From: Gemmatimonadaceae bacterium
GTDB taxonomy: Bacteria; Gemmatimonadota; Gemmatimonadetes; Gemmatimonadales; Gemmatimonadaceae
Assembly: GCA_019694735.1 (NCBI GenBank)
Contig: JAIBBJ010000074.1
Location: forward strand, 1 to 58,161
Length of the DNA stretch: 58,161 nucleotides
Reading direction: 5' to 3'
Made by a program: the position numbers and the translations under genes. Positions 51,301 to 58,161 of this stretch are shown here, piece after piece; the stretch's first letter is position 1; each line of letters opens with the position of its first letter. The notes beneath the pieces were generated by a model, which saw nothing but the letters and a program-made list of their open reading frames with translations, was not told the origin of the DNA and did not search any database.

Positions 51301-52360
51301 GTTCAGCGCGTTCCGCACGATGACCGGCGACCTCGCCGAGAGCCGCGCGGCGCTGGAGACGGCGGAGCGCCGCCTCGCCGCCACCCTCCGCAACGTCGCG
51401 AGCGGCGTGATCGCCGTGGACGATGCGGGGCGCGTCACCTTCGCCAACCCGCGCGCCGAGTCGATCCTCGGGGAGCCCCTCCCCGCCGGGCGGCCGCTGG
51501 CGCCGGCCCTGGGTGCCGAGATCGTCGGGGCGCTCGCGGAGTTCCTGGACGGCCCGGAGGATGAGGCGGGCATCGAGCTGGAGCGCGAGGGACGGCGCCT
51601 GCAGGTCCGGGCCGCGCGGCTGGCCGCCGGGGCGCGGCGCGCGGTCATCACGCTCGATGACGTGACGGACGTCGCGCGCGCCGAGCGCGTGCTGGCGTGG
51701 GGGGAGATGGCGCGCCAGGTCGCCCACGAGATCAAGAACCCGCTGACGCCGATCCGGCTCGGCATGCAGCATCTCCTGCGCGCGCGGCGCGACGGGCGGG
51801 TCGACTTCGACCGCGTGCTGGATGAGAACGTGCGGCGCGTGCTGGAGGAGATCGACCGTCTCGATGAGATCGCGCGCGCGTTCAGCCGCTACGGGACCGC
51901 ACCGCTCGCCGCCGCACCGGCCGAGTCGACCGACGTGGCGCAGGTCGCGCGCGACGTGCTCGAGCTCGAGCGCATGGGACAGGAGGGCATCCTCTGGGAT
52001 GCACAGGTGCCGGCGACCCCGGTGCTGGCGTCGGCGACCGCGCGCGAACTGCGCGAGGTGCTGCTGAACCTGCTCGAGAACGCCCGACAGGCCCGGGCGC
52101 GCCGCATCGCGCTCGTGGTCACCGCCGTGCCCGGCGGTGGCGCGGAGGTGACGGTGCGCGATGACGGGGATGGCATCGCGCCGGAGCTCCTCGAGCGCGT
52201 CTTCGAGCCGCACTTCTCCACGCGGACGAGCGGCAGCGGGTTGGGGCTCGCGGTGAGCCGCCGTGTCGTCGAGCGCTGGGGTGGCGCGCTCGCGGCGGAG
52301 AGCACCCGCGGTGAAGGGACCACGCTGCGCCTGACGCTGGCTCCGCCGCCGTCGGCGTGA
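48323..52360 (+). CDS. Large polytopic sensor histidine kinase, NtrY-like
   Basis: 1345-residue membrane histidine kinase, about twice the length of typical NtrY. Roughly the first 800 residues hold some 13 hydrophobic segments with two large non-membrane loops (about 90-280 and 530-745); two further helices frame a third extracytoplasmic loop (about 810-930). Then come a HAMP-like segment (RQLSQPIGALRANALALARG), a PAS domain (TLRNVASGVIAVDDAGRVTFANPRAESILG), a dimerisation helix with the phospho-acceptor QVAHEIKNPLTPIRLGM (His1135), and an HATPase domain (NLLENARQA, DDGDGIAPELLERVFEPHFSTRTSGSGLGLAV). H-box and HATPase resemble NtrY. No response regulator lies next to it. GTG start at 48323. 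Confidence 0.88.
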   Translation: MLPPSGPPVPLRPRSGRRWDAWLAVAAASVLAAAWCLRSAGVAGTAASGLTLIALAVQTWRSRATAVRRRVAFTIVGAAFTVNAVGATLGEARLVRDAEAVRARRESDAAAALAARVRAEGEALQGIAAAAVGVRGGGAAAFSALELLVAGEVDRAVILADSGRPVAWAGKLSVAIDSLPGPVGVVATPFHVVAYAIGIAGSRSAIATTLLHAARPADRIGRPLDAVVARSTGVTGFAYGGAGAAASVPRAVVLTLGDEAMLAARAVVPSADVLRHDARERADGRGALLLAVQLLLLLGVAWRRDLGLGGRFAVLGVAFGVLAVVPLSKFSAKWSLFDPTFYFAPMGGRFTANAGALALTSAMLLLGLLSALRAGLRPRSRTQALAAALLVALVGPFVLRDLARGVRMPAIGASVGLWLSWEVTLFLAAVTVLLLGVTAGQAALAGTRRGLAPWVAPAIAAIAALSTPFVLEAPGRLPALHPVLWVLAIGALAFTRRARTLVATVAIVAACGAVTLTWFSTVRERVQLAVADVRGLSSPDPSAPTLLARFAEVLDAASAPRSRVELLSRFSATELAGAELPTEIVTWAPDGSVMAELTVGRGPSVTAAVNVIAAEAARTGTRILREQPGVAATTMVLAQPHLDGSVTTVALAPRTALVAADAFGSLLGAAAPPAPEPPYALFLGDVLEPGAEVTPTQGRWSRDGSALHGDWSLAALGGAPRRIHAIVELRGYDALVTRGALLVLVDLAVMGAVWLLIVAADGAARRWWRMRRRDLLHSFRVRLSVALFAAFVVPSALLGAWSFQRVRADDRESRDLLVRETLRGVAASTDSVQLAQAAQRFDTPLFLYANGLLVGVSDPLLDALAPVGRLLPPDVVRTLLEGNDPTTGHEEALGDGTVRLGYRAVVDGNGTQWVLAAPARLDERALDRRRNDLAVFLLFALALGGIAALWASGAGARQLSQPIGALRANALALARGGAPPALDADPPVEFAPVFSAFRTMTGDLAESRAALETAERRLAATLRNVASGVIAVDDAGRVTFANPRAESILGEPLPAGRPLAPALGAEIVGALAEFLDGPEDEAGIELEREGRRLQVRAARLAAGARRAVITLDDVTDVARAERVLAWGEMARQVAHEIKNPLTPIRLGMQHLLRARRDGRVDFDRVLDENVRRVLEEIDRLDEIARAFSRYGTAPLAAAPAESTDVAQVARDVLELERMGQEGILWDAQVPATPVLASATARELREVLLNLLENARQARARRIALVVTAVPGGGAEVTVRDDGDGIAPELLERVFEPHFSTRTSGSGLGLAVSRRVVERWGGALAAESTRGEGTTLRLTLAPPPSA

Positions 52361-52361
52361 C

Positions 52362-52367
52362 TAGCTT
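52362..52367 (+). promoter_or_regulatory. Possible -10 element before the Ser/Thr kinase
   Basis: TAGCTT lies nine bases before the ATG at 52377, just after the histidine kinase stop. It matches TANNNT but the spacing is two to three bases longer than at the best leaderless starts. Confidence 0.25.
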
Positions 52368-52376
52368 TCGGCGCTG

Positions 52377-54149
52377 ATGCAGAGCCCCGAGCCGACCGGC
52401 CCCAACCGCCCCTCCAGCGGCATCCCGCCGCACCTGGACGGATGGCTGCTCCCGCCGGACTGGCGGTGGGGCAGCAGCGGCGTGTTCACGCCGTACCGTC
52501 ACGCGCAGGAGATCCGCGACGCGCTGGGCCGCTCGCTCGCGCTCGTGACCGCACCGGATCCCGCGCACCACGCGTGGCTCTTCCGCGAGGCCCGCCACCT
52601 CGCGCACCGGAGCCATCCGATGGTCCCGACCACCTACCACTTCTGGCAGCAGCACGCGGGGAGTCGCCGCGGCCCGGGGTATCTGCGCCGCTGGATCACG
52701 GGCGAGACCATCGGCGAGCGGCTGCGCCGCAGCGGGGCGGAGACGATCCCGTTCACCCTGCGGATGATCCGCTCGGTGGGCTCCGCGCTCGCCTACCTCC
52801 ACGATTCGGGGAGCGTGCACGGGGCGATCGCCCCCGACACCACGTACTTCACCCCCACCGGCCGCGTGTGGATGCTGGGGTGGCAGTGGGCGGTGCCACG
52901 CGACGAGATCCCGCCGGGCGTGACGCCCGATCTCCGCTGGACGCCGCAGCCGCCGGAGTGGAACGGTGGATGGGCCCCGTCCCCGGCCTCCGACCAGTGG
53001 CAGCTCGGGGCCATCGCATTCGCCCTGCTGACGGGCGAGGTGCCGTCGCCCGGCGCGGTGCCGCCGATCCGGCTCGCGCGCCCCGACTGCCCGGCCACCG
53101 TCGCCGAGCTCGTCGATCAGATGCTCGCGACCGCCCCGGCCGAGCGCTTCTCCAGCATCGCCGGCATGCTGCGCCGCATCGAGCGCATCTCGGGGACCTC
53201 GGCCCTCTCGTTCCCGGGCACCGAGCAGGCCAGCGGCGAGCACACGGCCCTGTCGGAGGAGGATCGCCTCCGGTGGGCCACCGGCGACGACTATGAGGTG
53301 CTCGCGCCGCTCGGCGCGGGCGCCTACGGGTCGGTCTGGCGCGTGCGCGACCTGTCGCTCGAACGCGAGGTCGCGCTCAAGATGCTCCACCCCGCCGTGG
53401 CCCGGAACGCGACGGCCGTCGCGCGCTTCCGGCGCGAGGCGCAGCTCGCGGCCCAGCTGCAGCACCCGGCGATCGTGCCGATCTTCGCGTGGGACTCGAA
53501 GGGCGACGTGAACTGGTACATCATGGAGCTCGAGGAGGAGGGTTCGGTCGCCGATCTCGTCAAGCGCTCGGGGCCGCTCACGTTCGGCGAACTCGCGTCG
53601 CAGGTGGATGCCATCCTGGACGGCCTCGCCGTGGCGCACGCGAACGGCATCATCCACCGCGACCTGAAGCCGGAGAACATCCTGATCGACCGCTATCGGC
53701 GCTGGCGGATCGCCGATTTCGGCATCGCGCACGCGATGGGCGCTCGGATGGCCGGGGCCTCCGGCACGCCGGCGTTCGCCGCGCCGGAGCAGCTCCTCGG
53801 TGAGGAGCAGGGGGTCGGCACCGACCTCTTCGCGATCGGCGGCATCGTGCACTTCGCGCTCTCGGGGCGCCAGCCGTTCGAGGGCGGGGACGGGCGGGCG
53901 ATCCTCGCGAACCAGCTCGCCGGCAAGCTCCAGCTCGACGAGTTCCCCGAGGCGCTCGCTCGGTGGCTCGAGCGCGCCCTCGCGGCGGACCCCGAGGACC
54001 GGTTCCACGATGCGGAGTCGATGCGCGCCGCATGGCGGCAGGTGGTGAAGGTGACGCAGCGCGCCGAGCGGAGCGCGGGGAACCGGCTCGGCCGGCTCGT
54101 GAAGCGGGTGGCGACCGCGATGAAGCGCCCCCCGGCCGGCGGCGCGTGA
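52377..54149 (+). CDS. Tandem pseudokinase-Ser/Thr protein kinase
   Basis: 590-residue protein with two kinase-like domains and no membrane helix. The C-terminal one (about residues 305-555) is canonical: GAGAYGSVWRV glycine loop, VALKML lysine, HRDLKPENILI catalytic loop (about 426-436), IADFGIAHA and the GTPAFAAPEQ activation end. The N-terminal one (about 30-290) keeps kinase-like order but is degenerate: the catalytic loop reads HGAIAPDTTYF with no HRD, DFG is replaced by MLGWQWA, and no glycine loop is clear; its C-lobe (DQWQLGAIAFALLTGEVPS) is well preserved. It is therefore probably a pseudokinase that controls the second domain. It lies 16 bp after the histidine kinase and overlaps the TonB receptor gene by GTGA. 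Confidence 0.92.
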   Translation: MQSPEPTGPNRPSSGIPPHLDGWLLPPDWRWGSSGVFTPYRHAQEIRDALGRSLALVTAPDPAHHAWLFREARHLAHRSHPMVPTTYHFWQQHAGSRRGPGYLRRWITGETIGERLRRSGAETIPFTLRMIRSVGSALAYLHDSGSVHGAIAPDTTYFTPTGRVWMLGWQWAVPRDEIPPGVTPDLRWTPQPPEWNGGWAPSPASDQWQLGAIAFALLTGEVPSPGAVPPIRLARPDCPATVAELVDQMLATAPAERFSSIAGMLRRIERISGTSALSFPGTEQASGEHTALSEEDRLRWATGDDYEVLAPLGAGAYGSVWRVRDLSLEREVALKMLHPAVARNATAVARFRREAQLAAQLQHPAIVPIFAWDSKGDVNWYIMELEEEGSVADLVKRSGPLTFGELASQVDAILDGLAVAHANGIIHRDLKPENILIDRYRRWRIADFGIAHAMGARMAGASGTPAFAAPEQLLGEEQGVGTDLFAIGGIVHFALSGRQPFEGGDGRAILANQLAGKLQLDEFPEALARWLERALAADPEDRFHDAESMRAAWRQVVKVTQRAERSAGNRLGRLVKRVATAMKRPPAGGA

Positions 54150-56350
54150 GCCGCGCCGCGCGCGCGCTCGCGGCGCTGGCGTTCGTGGGGCTCGTGCCGG
54201 CCGTGGCGCGCCCGCAGTCGCGCCCGCAGGCGCGCCCGATACCTCGGGAGCCAGCCGCGATGGACTCCGTGCGCGCGGACTCGGCGCGTCGGGCTCAGGC
54301 GCTGGCAGCGATGCGCGTGGAGGTGACGCGCACCCCGGCCGCCCCGGACCGCGTGCCCTGGGCCGTGGCGACGCAGGACGCGCGCGCGCTGCGACGGGGC
54401 CAGGCCACCGTCGGCGTCGACGAGGCGCTCGGGAACGTGCCGGGCGTGATCGTCTCGAATCGGTACAACTACGCGCTCGACCAACGCCTCGCGATCCGGG
54501 GGGCGGGCAGCCGCGCGAACTTCGGATTGCGCGGCGTGAAGGTGCTGCTCGACGGGGTGCCGCAGTCGCTGCCCGACGGCCAGAGCCAGCTGACGAACAT
54601 CGACCTCGCCGCGATGGGGCGCGTGGAGGTGCTGCGCGGCGCCGCATCATCGCTGTACGGCAACGGCTCCGGTGGCGTGCTCGCGTTCTCGACCGATCTC
54701 AGCGCGCCCGATCCCCTCGGGGCGAGCGTGCGCGCGACGGGCGGATCGTTCGGCCTGGCGAAGCTGCAGGCGCGCGTCAGCGGTCGGGCGGGCGCGACGG
54801 TCGGCGCCGCCTCCGCGTCGCGGACGACGGTGGACGGCTTCCGTCAGTACAGCCGCGCGGACCTCCGGCAGCTCTCCGGCGCCGTGGATCACCTGGCGGC
54901 CGGGATCACCTGGCAGGCACGGGCCGGGGTGGCCGAGACGCCGACTGCGCTCAATCCAGGGGCGCTGACGCCGGCGGAGTTCGCGGTGCGGCCGGAATCG
55001 GCCGCGGCGAACAACGTGCGGCGCGGCGCCCGGCGTTCGGTGTCGCAGCGCTTCGCGTCCCTGCGCGCCGCCCACGACGACGGCACCACGCAATGGAGCG
55101 CGGCGGTGTTCGGTCAGCGTCGCTTCGTGGACAACCCGCTCGCGACGGCCCCGCCGGCGCCGGCCGCGCCGACCAACGGCACGCGGGGGCTCATCGATCG
55201 GCGCGTCACCGGGATGCGGCTCGACGCGGCGCGGTCCCTTGGCGGGGCGTGGGCGGCGCAGCTCGCGGTCGGGCTGGACGTGCAGCGGGCGCACGACGTG
55301 CGGACCAACCAGCGGACGACCGCGGGGCGGACCGACCTCCCCAGCGACACCGTCTTCGTGCGCCAGGCGGAGACGGTCACGAGCATCGGGCCGTCGGCGC
55401 AGCTGCGCCTCGCGCCGACCCCCCGGCTCACCGTCAGCCTCGGGGCGCGCGGCGACCGCATCGGGTTCCGGGTGGACGACGCGTTCCTCGCGGACGGTGA
55501 CGACGACTCGGGGGCGCGGACGATGTCCGCCGCGAGCGGGCACCTCGGGGCCGTCTGGGCCCTCCACGTCGCGTTCGCCCCGTACGCGAACGTCGCGACG
55601 GCGTTCGAGACGCCGACGACGACCGAGCTGAACGCGCGCGAGGATGGCGCCGGCGGCTTCAACGGGACACTGGGGCCGCAGCGCATCCGGTCCGTGGAGG
55701 TGGGGGCGCGCGGGCGCGCCGGGACGCGGGTCGCCTACGAGGTCGCCGTCTTCGACTCGCGGGCCTCGGATGCGATCGTGCAGTTCCTCGAGAGCGGCGG
55801 CCGTGCGTTCTTCCGCAACGCGGGGCGCACCCGCACGCGGGGCGCCGAGATCGGCGTGACGGCGGCCCTCACCGGCTGGCTCACCATGCGCGGTGCGTAC
55901 ACGCGCACCGACGCGACGTTCACCGACTACGCCGTGCCCGCGGCGGCGCTGCCGGCGCCGGCGCTCGACACGCTGAGCGGCAACCGGCTGGCCGGCATCC
56001 CCGACCGCGCGTGGCGCGTGGCGCTGCAGCTGGCACGGGGTGGCGCCTCGCTCGACGTCGAGCACTCGTGGCAGGGGGCGGCGTGGGGGGATGACCGCAA
56101 CTCGGTCCGCGTCGCGGACTGGGGACGGGGGCAGCTCAATGTCCGGGCCGTCTGGAGCACCCGGCTCGGCGGCTGGCGCCTCGAGCCGTTCGCGGCGCTG
56201 CAGAACGCGCTCGACGAGCGCTATGTGGGCGCCGTCACGCTGAACGGGTTCGGCGGGCGCGTGCTCGAGCCCGCGCCGGGCCGCAACTGGTACGTCGGCG
56301 TCGAGCTGGCCCACGCGCTCGTGCGCAGCCCCCTTGCGACGGGCCGTTAG
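54146..56350 (+). CDS. TonB-dependent outer membrane receptor
   Basis: 734-residue outer-membrane transporter. A signal peptide (ALAALAFVGLVPAVARPQ) is followed by a plug domain (VGVDEALGNVPGVIVSNRYN; AIRGAGSRANFGLRGVKVLLDGVPQSLPDGQ; MGRVEVLRGAASSLYGNGSGGVLAFST) and a 22-strand barrel with many alternating strands. The N-terminal extension (about residues 20-55) has no clear TonB box. It resembles FecA-like or general siderophore/cobalamin-type receptors, but the substrate is unknown. GTG start at 54146 lies within the kinase stop codon (GTGA), so the receptor is translated with the Ser/Thr kinase. That link is unusual. Confidence 0.9.
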   Translation: MSRAARALAALAFVGLVPAVARPQSRPQARPIPREPAAMDSVRADSARRAQALAAMRVEVTRTPAAPDRVPWAVATQDARALRRGQATVGVDEALGNVPGVIVSNRYNYALDQRLAIRGAGSRANFGLRGVKVLLDGVPQSLPDGQSQLTNIDLAAMGRVEVLRGAASSLYGNGSGGVLAFSTDLSAPDPLGASVRATGGSFGLAKLQARVSGRAGATVGAASASRTTVDGFRQYSRADLRQLSGAVDHLAAGITWQARAGVAETPTALNPGALTPAEFAVRPESAAANNVRRGARRSVSQRFASLRAAHDDGTTQWSAAVFGQRRFVDNPLATAPPAPAAPTNGTRGLIDRRVTGMRLDAARSLGGAWAAQLAVGLDVQRAHDVRTNQRTTAGRTDLPSDTVFVRQAETVTSIGPSAQLRLAPTPRLTVSLGARGDRIGFRVDDAFLADGDDDSGARTMSAASGHLGAVWALHVAFAPYANVATAFETPTTTELNAREDGAGGFNGTLGPQRIRSVEVGARGRAGTRVAYEVAVFDSRASDAIVQFLESGGRAFFRNAGRTRTRGAEIGVTAALTGWLTMRGAYTRTDATFTDYAVPAAALPAPALDTLSGNRLAGIPDRAWRVALQLARGGASLDVEHSWQGAAWGDDRNSVRVADWGRGQLNVRAVWSTRLGGWRLEPFAALQNALDERYVGAVTLNGFGGRVLEPAPGRNWYVGVELAHALVRSPLATGR

Positions 56351-56353
56351 AAT
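56348..56353 (+). promoter_or_regulatory. -10 element for a leaderless SET-gene transcript
   Basis: TAGAAT (five of six to TATAAT) begins with the TAG stop codon of the TonB receptor gene and lies six bases before the ATG at 56360. Confidence 0.55.
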
Positions 56354-56359
56354 ACGGGC

Positions 56360-56929
56360 ATGACGAACACGGGACATCCGTTCGAGATCCGCGAGTCGCC
56401 GGTGGCGGGGAAGGGGGCGTTCGCCACGCGCCCCATCCGCAAGGGCGAGCGCATCATCGAGTACACCGGCGAGCGCATCACGCACGCCGAGGCCGACGCG
56501 CGCTACGACGACGATTCGATGGAGGAGCACCACACCTTCCTCTTCACCGTCTCGAGCCGCACGGTGATCGATGCGACGCGCGAGGGCAACGACGCGCGGT
56601 TCATCAACCACTCCTGCGACCCGAACTGCGAGTCGGAGATCGAGCGCGGCCGCGTGTTCATCTTCGCGCTGCGGGACATCCGGCCGGGCGAGGAGCTCGC
56701 GTACGACTACGCGTACGAGCGGAGCGGGGACGAGACCGAGAAGGAGGAGCGCCAGTACCGCTGTCTCTGCGGCACGCGGGCGTGCCGCGGCTCGATCATG
56801 GAGCCGCGCGAGACGTACGAGGCCCGACAGCGGGCGCAGGCGCGCAAGAAGGCCGCGGCGCGCCGCCAGCGCGAGCGCGCGAAGGCGCAGTACGGCTCGC
56901 AGAGCCGCGGCAAGCGTCCCGCGCGCTGA
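56360..56929 (+). CDS. SET-domain protein-lysine methyltransferase
   Basis: 189-residue protein with a complete SET domain: the N-terminal ESPVAGKGAFATRPIRKGERIIEYTGE (residues 12-38), RFINHSCDPNCE (the SAM-binding NHS and the NHSCxPN motif), GEELAYDYAY (catalytic Tyr) and a post-SET zinc motif YRCLCGTRACRG. The post-SET cysteines with the Cys of NHSC form a zinc site as in eukaryotic SET enzymes. The last 45 residues form a strongly basic helix (ARQRAQARKKAAARRQRERAKAQ) that could bind DNA or acidic substrates. Bacterial SET proteins methylate DNA-binding or ribosomal proteins; the target here is unknown. Confidence 0.92.
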   Translation: MTNTGHPFEIRESPVAGKGAFATRPIRKGERIIEYTGERITHAEADARYDDDSMEEHHTFLFTVSSRTVIDATREGNDARFINHSCDPNCESEIERGRVFIFALRDIRPGEELAYDYAYERSGDETEKEERQYRCLCGTRACRGSIMEPRETYEARQRAQARKKAAARRQRERAKAQYGSQSRGKRPAR

Positions 56930-56954
56930 TCCCCGCCGCCGCGAGGCGGGATCA
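56927..56954. terminator. Imperfect bidirectional hairpin between the SET and cyclophilin genes
   Basis: TGATCCCCGCC (56927-56937) pairs with GGCGGGATCA (56945-56954) with one bulged C and a seven-base loop. It begins in the SET stop codon and lies just before the convergent cyclophilin stop. Confidence 0.55.
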
Positions 56955-56962
56955 GCGCGGCG

Positions 56963-57661
56963 TCAGTCGCCGGCGGGTGCCGCGGGACCGTAGACGCGCA
57001 CGATGCGCGCACGCACGATCCGGTCGAGCAACGGGAAGTCCCTGGCGAGATACGTCTCGCCTTCGGCGCCGATGCGGCCCTGCGTGGGCCCCGTGCCGGC
57101 GGGTGCCCCCTCGCCGTAGCCGGTGTACAGCGAGTCCACCGCGTCCATGCCCCGCACCACCTCGCCCACCGGGGCGAAGCCGAGGGCGTCGAGGCGGGGG
57201 TTGTCGCGCAGGTTCACGAACAACTGCGCGGTCCGGGTGTTGGGGCCGCCGGCGGCGAAGGTGACGGTCCCGCGCCGATTGCTCTGCCGGACGGTGTCGT
57301 CGGGCAGCGGCTGCGCCCAGCGGCGGCGCAGTGCGGTGTCGGCGGGGATCCCCCACTGCACGACGAAGCCGCGCAGTGCCCGGAAGAAGCGCGCGCCGTC
57401 GTAATAGCCGCTCGCGACGACCTGGGCCACACGCGGCGCGCCGCGTGCCGCCCAGTCCCGGTGCAGCAGGATGTCGATCTCCCCGCGCGAAGTCACCAGC
57501 CGTACGAGCACGGAGTCGGCCGCGGCCAGCGTCGCCGAGTCGGGCGGCACCGCGAGTTCGGGGAGCGGTGCCGGCGGCAGGTCGACGGTGCGGCTGGTCG
57601 CGGCACATGCCGCGGCCAGGAGCGCCGCGCTCAGGGCGCCGAGCGAACGGAGGCGCGTCAC
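56963..57661 (-). CDS. Cyclophilin-type peptidyl-prolyl isomerase lipoprotein
   Basis: 232-residue exported protein. A lipoprotein signal (LGALSAALLAAACAA) implies an anchored periplasmic protein. Residues about 55-225 resemble a cyclophilin domain: TSRGEIDILLHRDWAARGAPRVAQVVASGYYDGARFFRALRGFVVQWG (split over about 62-110), a QLFVNLRDNPRLDALGFAPVGEVVRGMDAVD segment with the family QFFI.L..N..LD..F.PFG.V pattern. The usual catalytic FHR is FFRAL here; the Arg is kept. Prolines in extracytoplasmic proteins are the expected substrates. GTG start at 57661 shares GTGA with the upstream gene; an ATG at 57679 would overlap it by 22 bp. Confidence 0.85.
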   Translation of the reverse strand: MTRLRSLGALSAALLAAACAATSRTVDLPPAPLPELAVPPDSATLAAADSVLVRLVTSRGEIDILLHRDWAARGAPRVAQVVASGYYDGARFFRALRGFVVQWGIPADTALRRRWAQPLPDDTVRQSNRRGTVTFAAGGPNTRTAQLFVNLRDNPRLDALGFAPVGEVVRGMDAVDSLYTGYGEGAPAGTGPTQGRIGAEGETYLARDFPLLDRIVRARIVRVYGPAAPAGD

Positions 57662-58146
57662 AGGATGTCCCCGCGCCACTCGAGGCGCAGCACGCGGCGC
57701 CGTTCGACGGCGCCGTTCCGGTAGTCGAAGGGCACGGCGATGCGGCGCGGGCCCTCGATGGCACCGTCGAGCATCCGGACGCCCTGCAGGTCCTTCGACT
57801 CGTCGGCGATGAAGCGGATCGCCTTGCCGGTCACCTCATACCGCCCCGTGACGGTCATGGACTGGATCGGGGCCTGCCGCTGGCCGGCGCGTCCATCTCC
57901 CGTGGTCAGGGTGCGGCGGAACCGGACCGCGGCGCGGAAGCGGTTCCCGGAGCGCAGCGAGAGCACCATCCGGTCGAACTGCACGAGGTAGGTCGTGCCG
58001 TCGCCATCGGTGACGCGGTCGGCGAGCGGCAGCGCCGCCTCGTCGATCCGGAGCGCGAGGTACGATCCCGCCTCCTGGGCCCGCAGTGCGGCCCGGCAAG
58101 GCGAGGCGAGGCCGAGACAGAGCGCGGCTACGGCGAGGCGTCGCAT
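57658..58146 (-). CDS. Secreted protein of unknown function
   Basis: 162-residue exported protein. A signal peptide (RRLAVAALCLGLASPCRAALRAQ) is followed by a small beta-rich domain with regular strands (YLALRIDEAALPLADRVTDGDG, YLVQFDRMVLSLRSGNRFRAAVRFRR, MTVTGRYEVTGKAIRFIADES, RIAVPFDYRNGAVERRRVLRLEWRG), suggesting a lipocalin-like or META-like barrel; no family is recognised with confidence. It is coupled to the cyclophilin gene by GTGA. TACCTT lies six bases before the ATG, indicating a leaderless transcript. Confidence 0.75.
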   Translation of the reverse strand: MRRLAVAALCLGLASPCRAALRAQEAGSYLALRIDEAALPLADRVTDGDGTTYLVQFDRMVLSLRSGNRFRAAVRFRRTLTTGDGRAGQRQAPIQSMTVTGRYEVTGKAIRFIADESKDLQGVRMLDGAIEGPRRIAVPFDYRNGAVERRRVLRLEWRGDIL

Positions 58147-58152
58147 GCGTCG

Positions 58153-58158
58153 AAGGTA
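58153..58158 (-). promoter_or_regulatory. -10 element for a leaderless transcript of the last operon
   Basis: TACCTT on the minus strand lies six bases before the ATG at 58146, at the edge of the window; any -35 element is outside. Confidence 0.45.
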
Positions 58159-58161
58159 CCG

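Overview
The window is GC-rich (about 70% or more by eye) chromosomal DNA that is densely coding, with short intergenic gaps and frequent GTG/TTG starts. Gene content suggests Gemmatimonadota: an ffs-dnaX-ybaB-recR cluster followed by an MglB/MglA-type pair, a bacillithiol-type BshB1 deacetylase, M1/S9/M28 exported peptidases, stand-alone MacB-type permeases, a TonB-dependent receptor and a YHCPG-type C-terminal domain. The phylum is inferred, not proven. No insertion sequence, prophage, CRISPR array, tRNA or rRNA was seen.

Left edge to 4 kb: the end of a LuxR-type regulator, then a leftward Calvin-cycle operon cbbL-cbbS-cbbX-prk (form I red-type RuBisCO, its CbbX activase and a phosphoribulokinase). 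The cbbL leader carries a strong hairpin followed by six T on the coding strand, so the operon may be controlled by transcription attenuation. A divergent promoter region separates it from the 4.5S-like SRP RNA.

4.2-13.4 kb, rightward housekeeping: SRP RNA, dnaX, ybaB/ebfC, recR, mglB-like, mglA-like, pgsA, cinA, a terminator, grpE, dnaJ and a DUF445 membrane protein.

13.4-36 kb: leftward amino-acid metabolism and transport (APC permease, DctA/GltP-type symporter, tryptophanase), tRNA thiolation (iscS-mnmA), a secreted protein of unknown function and an Lrp-type regulator divergent from an M1 aminopeptidase lipoprotein. Then come a four-helix membrane protein, a beta-propeller protein, an S9 peptidase, a DUF1801 protein, an M28 peptidase, tryptophan 2,3-dioxygenase coupled to BshB1, a GNAT acetyltransferase, a Spy-like protein, a DEAD-box helicase and a Tat-exported protein.

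36-48 kb: a leftward exporter locus. In transcription order it reads secreted protein, TolC-like outer membrane factor, MacA-like adaptor, MacB-like ATPase, then six MacB/FtsX-type permeases that alternate between two subfamilies (A1-B1-A2-B2-A3-B3). One ATPase, one adaptor and one outer-membrane channel would therefore serve three permease pairs. Hairpins after the ATPase gene and after B2, and a promoter-like element before A3, divide the locus into likely expression blocks. This is the most unusual system in the window.

48-58 kb: a rightward signalling group with a very large polytopic orphan histidine kinase, a tandem pseudokinase-kinase Ser/Thr kinase, a TonB-dependent receptor overlapping it by GTGA, and a SET-domain methyltransferase. 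A leftward secreted protein and a cyclophilin lipoprotein close the window.

Across the window, TANNNT elements sit 6-7 bases before at least eight start codons, at the same distance as from a -10 element to the predicted 5' end of the SRP RNA. Leaderless transcription appears common in this genome.
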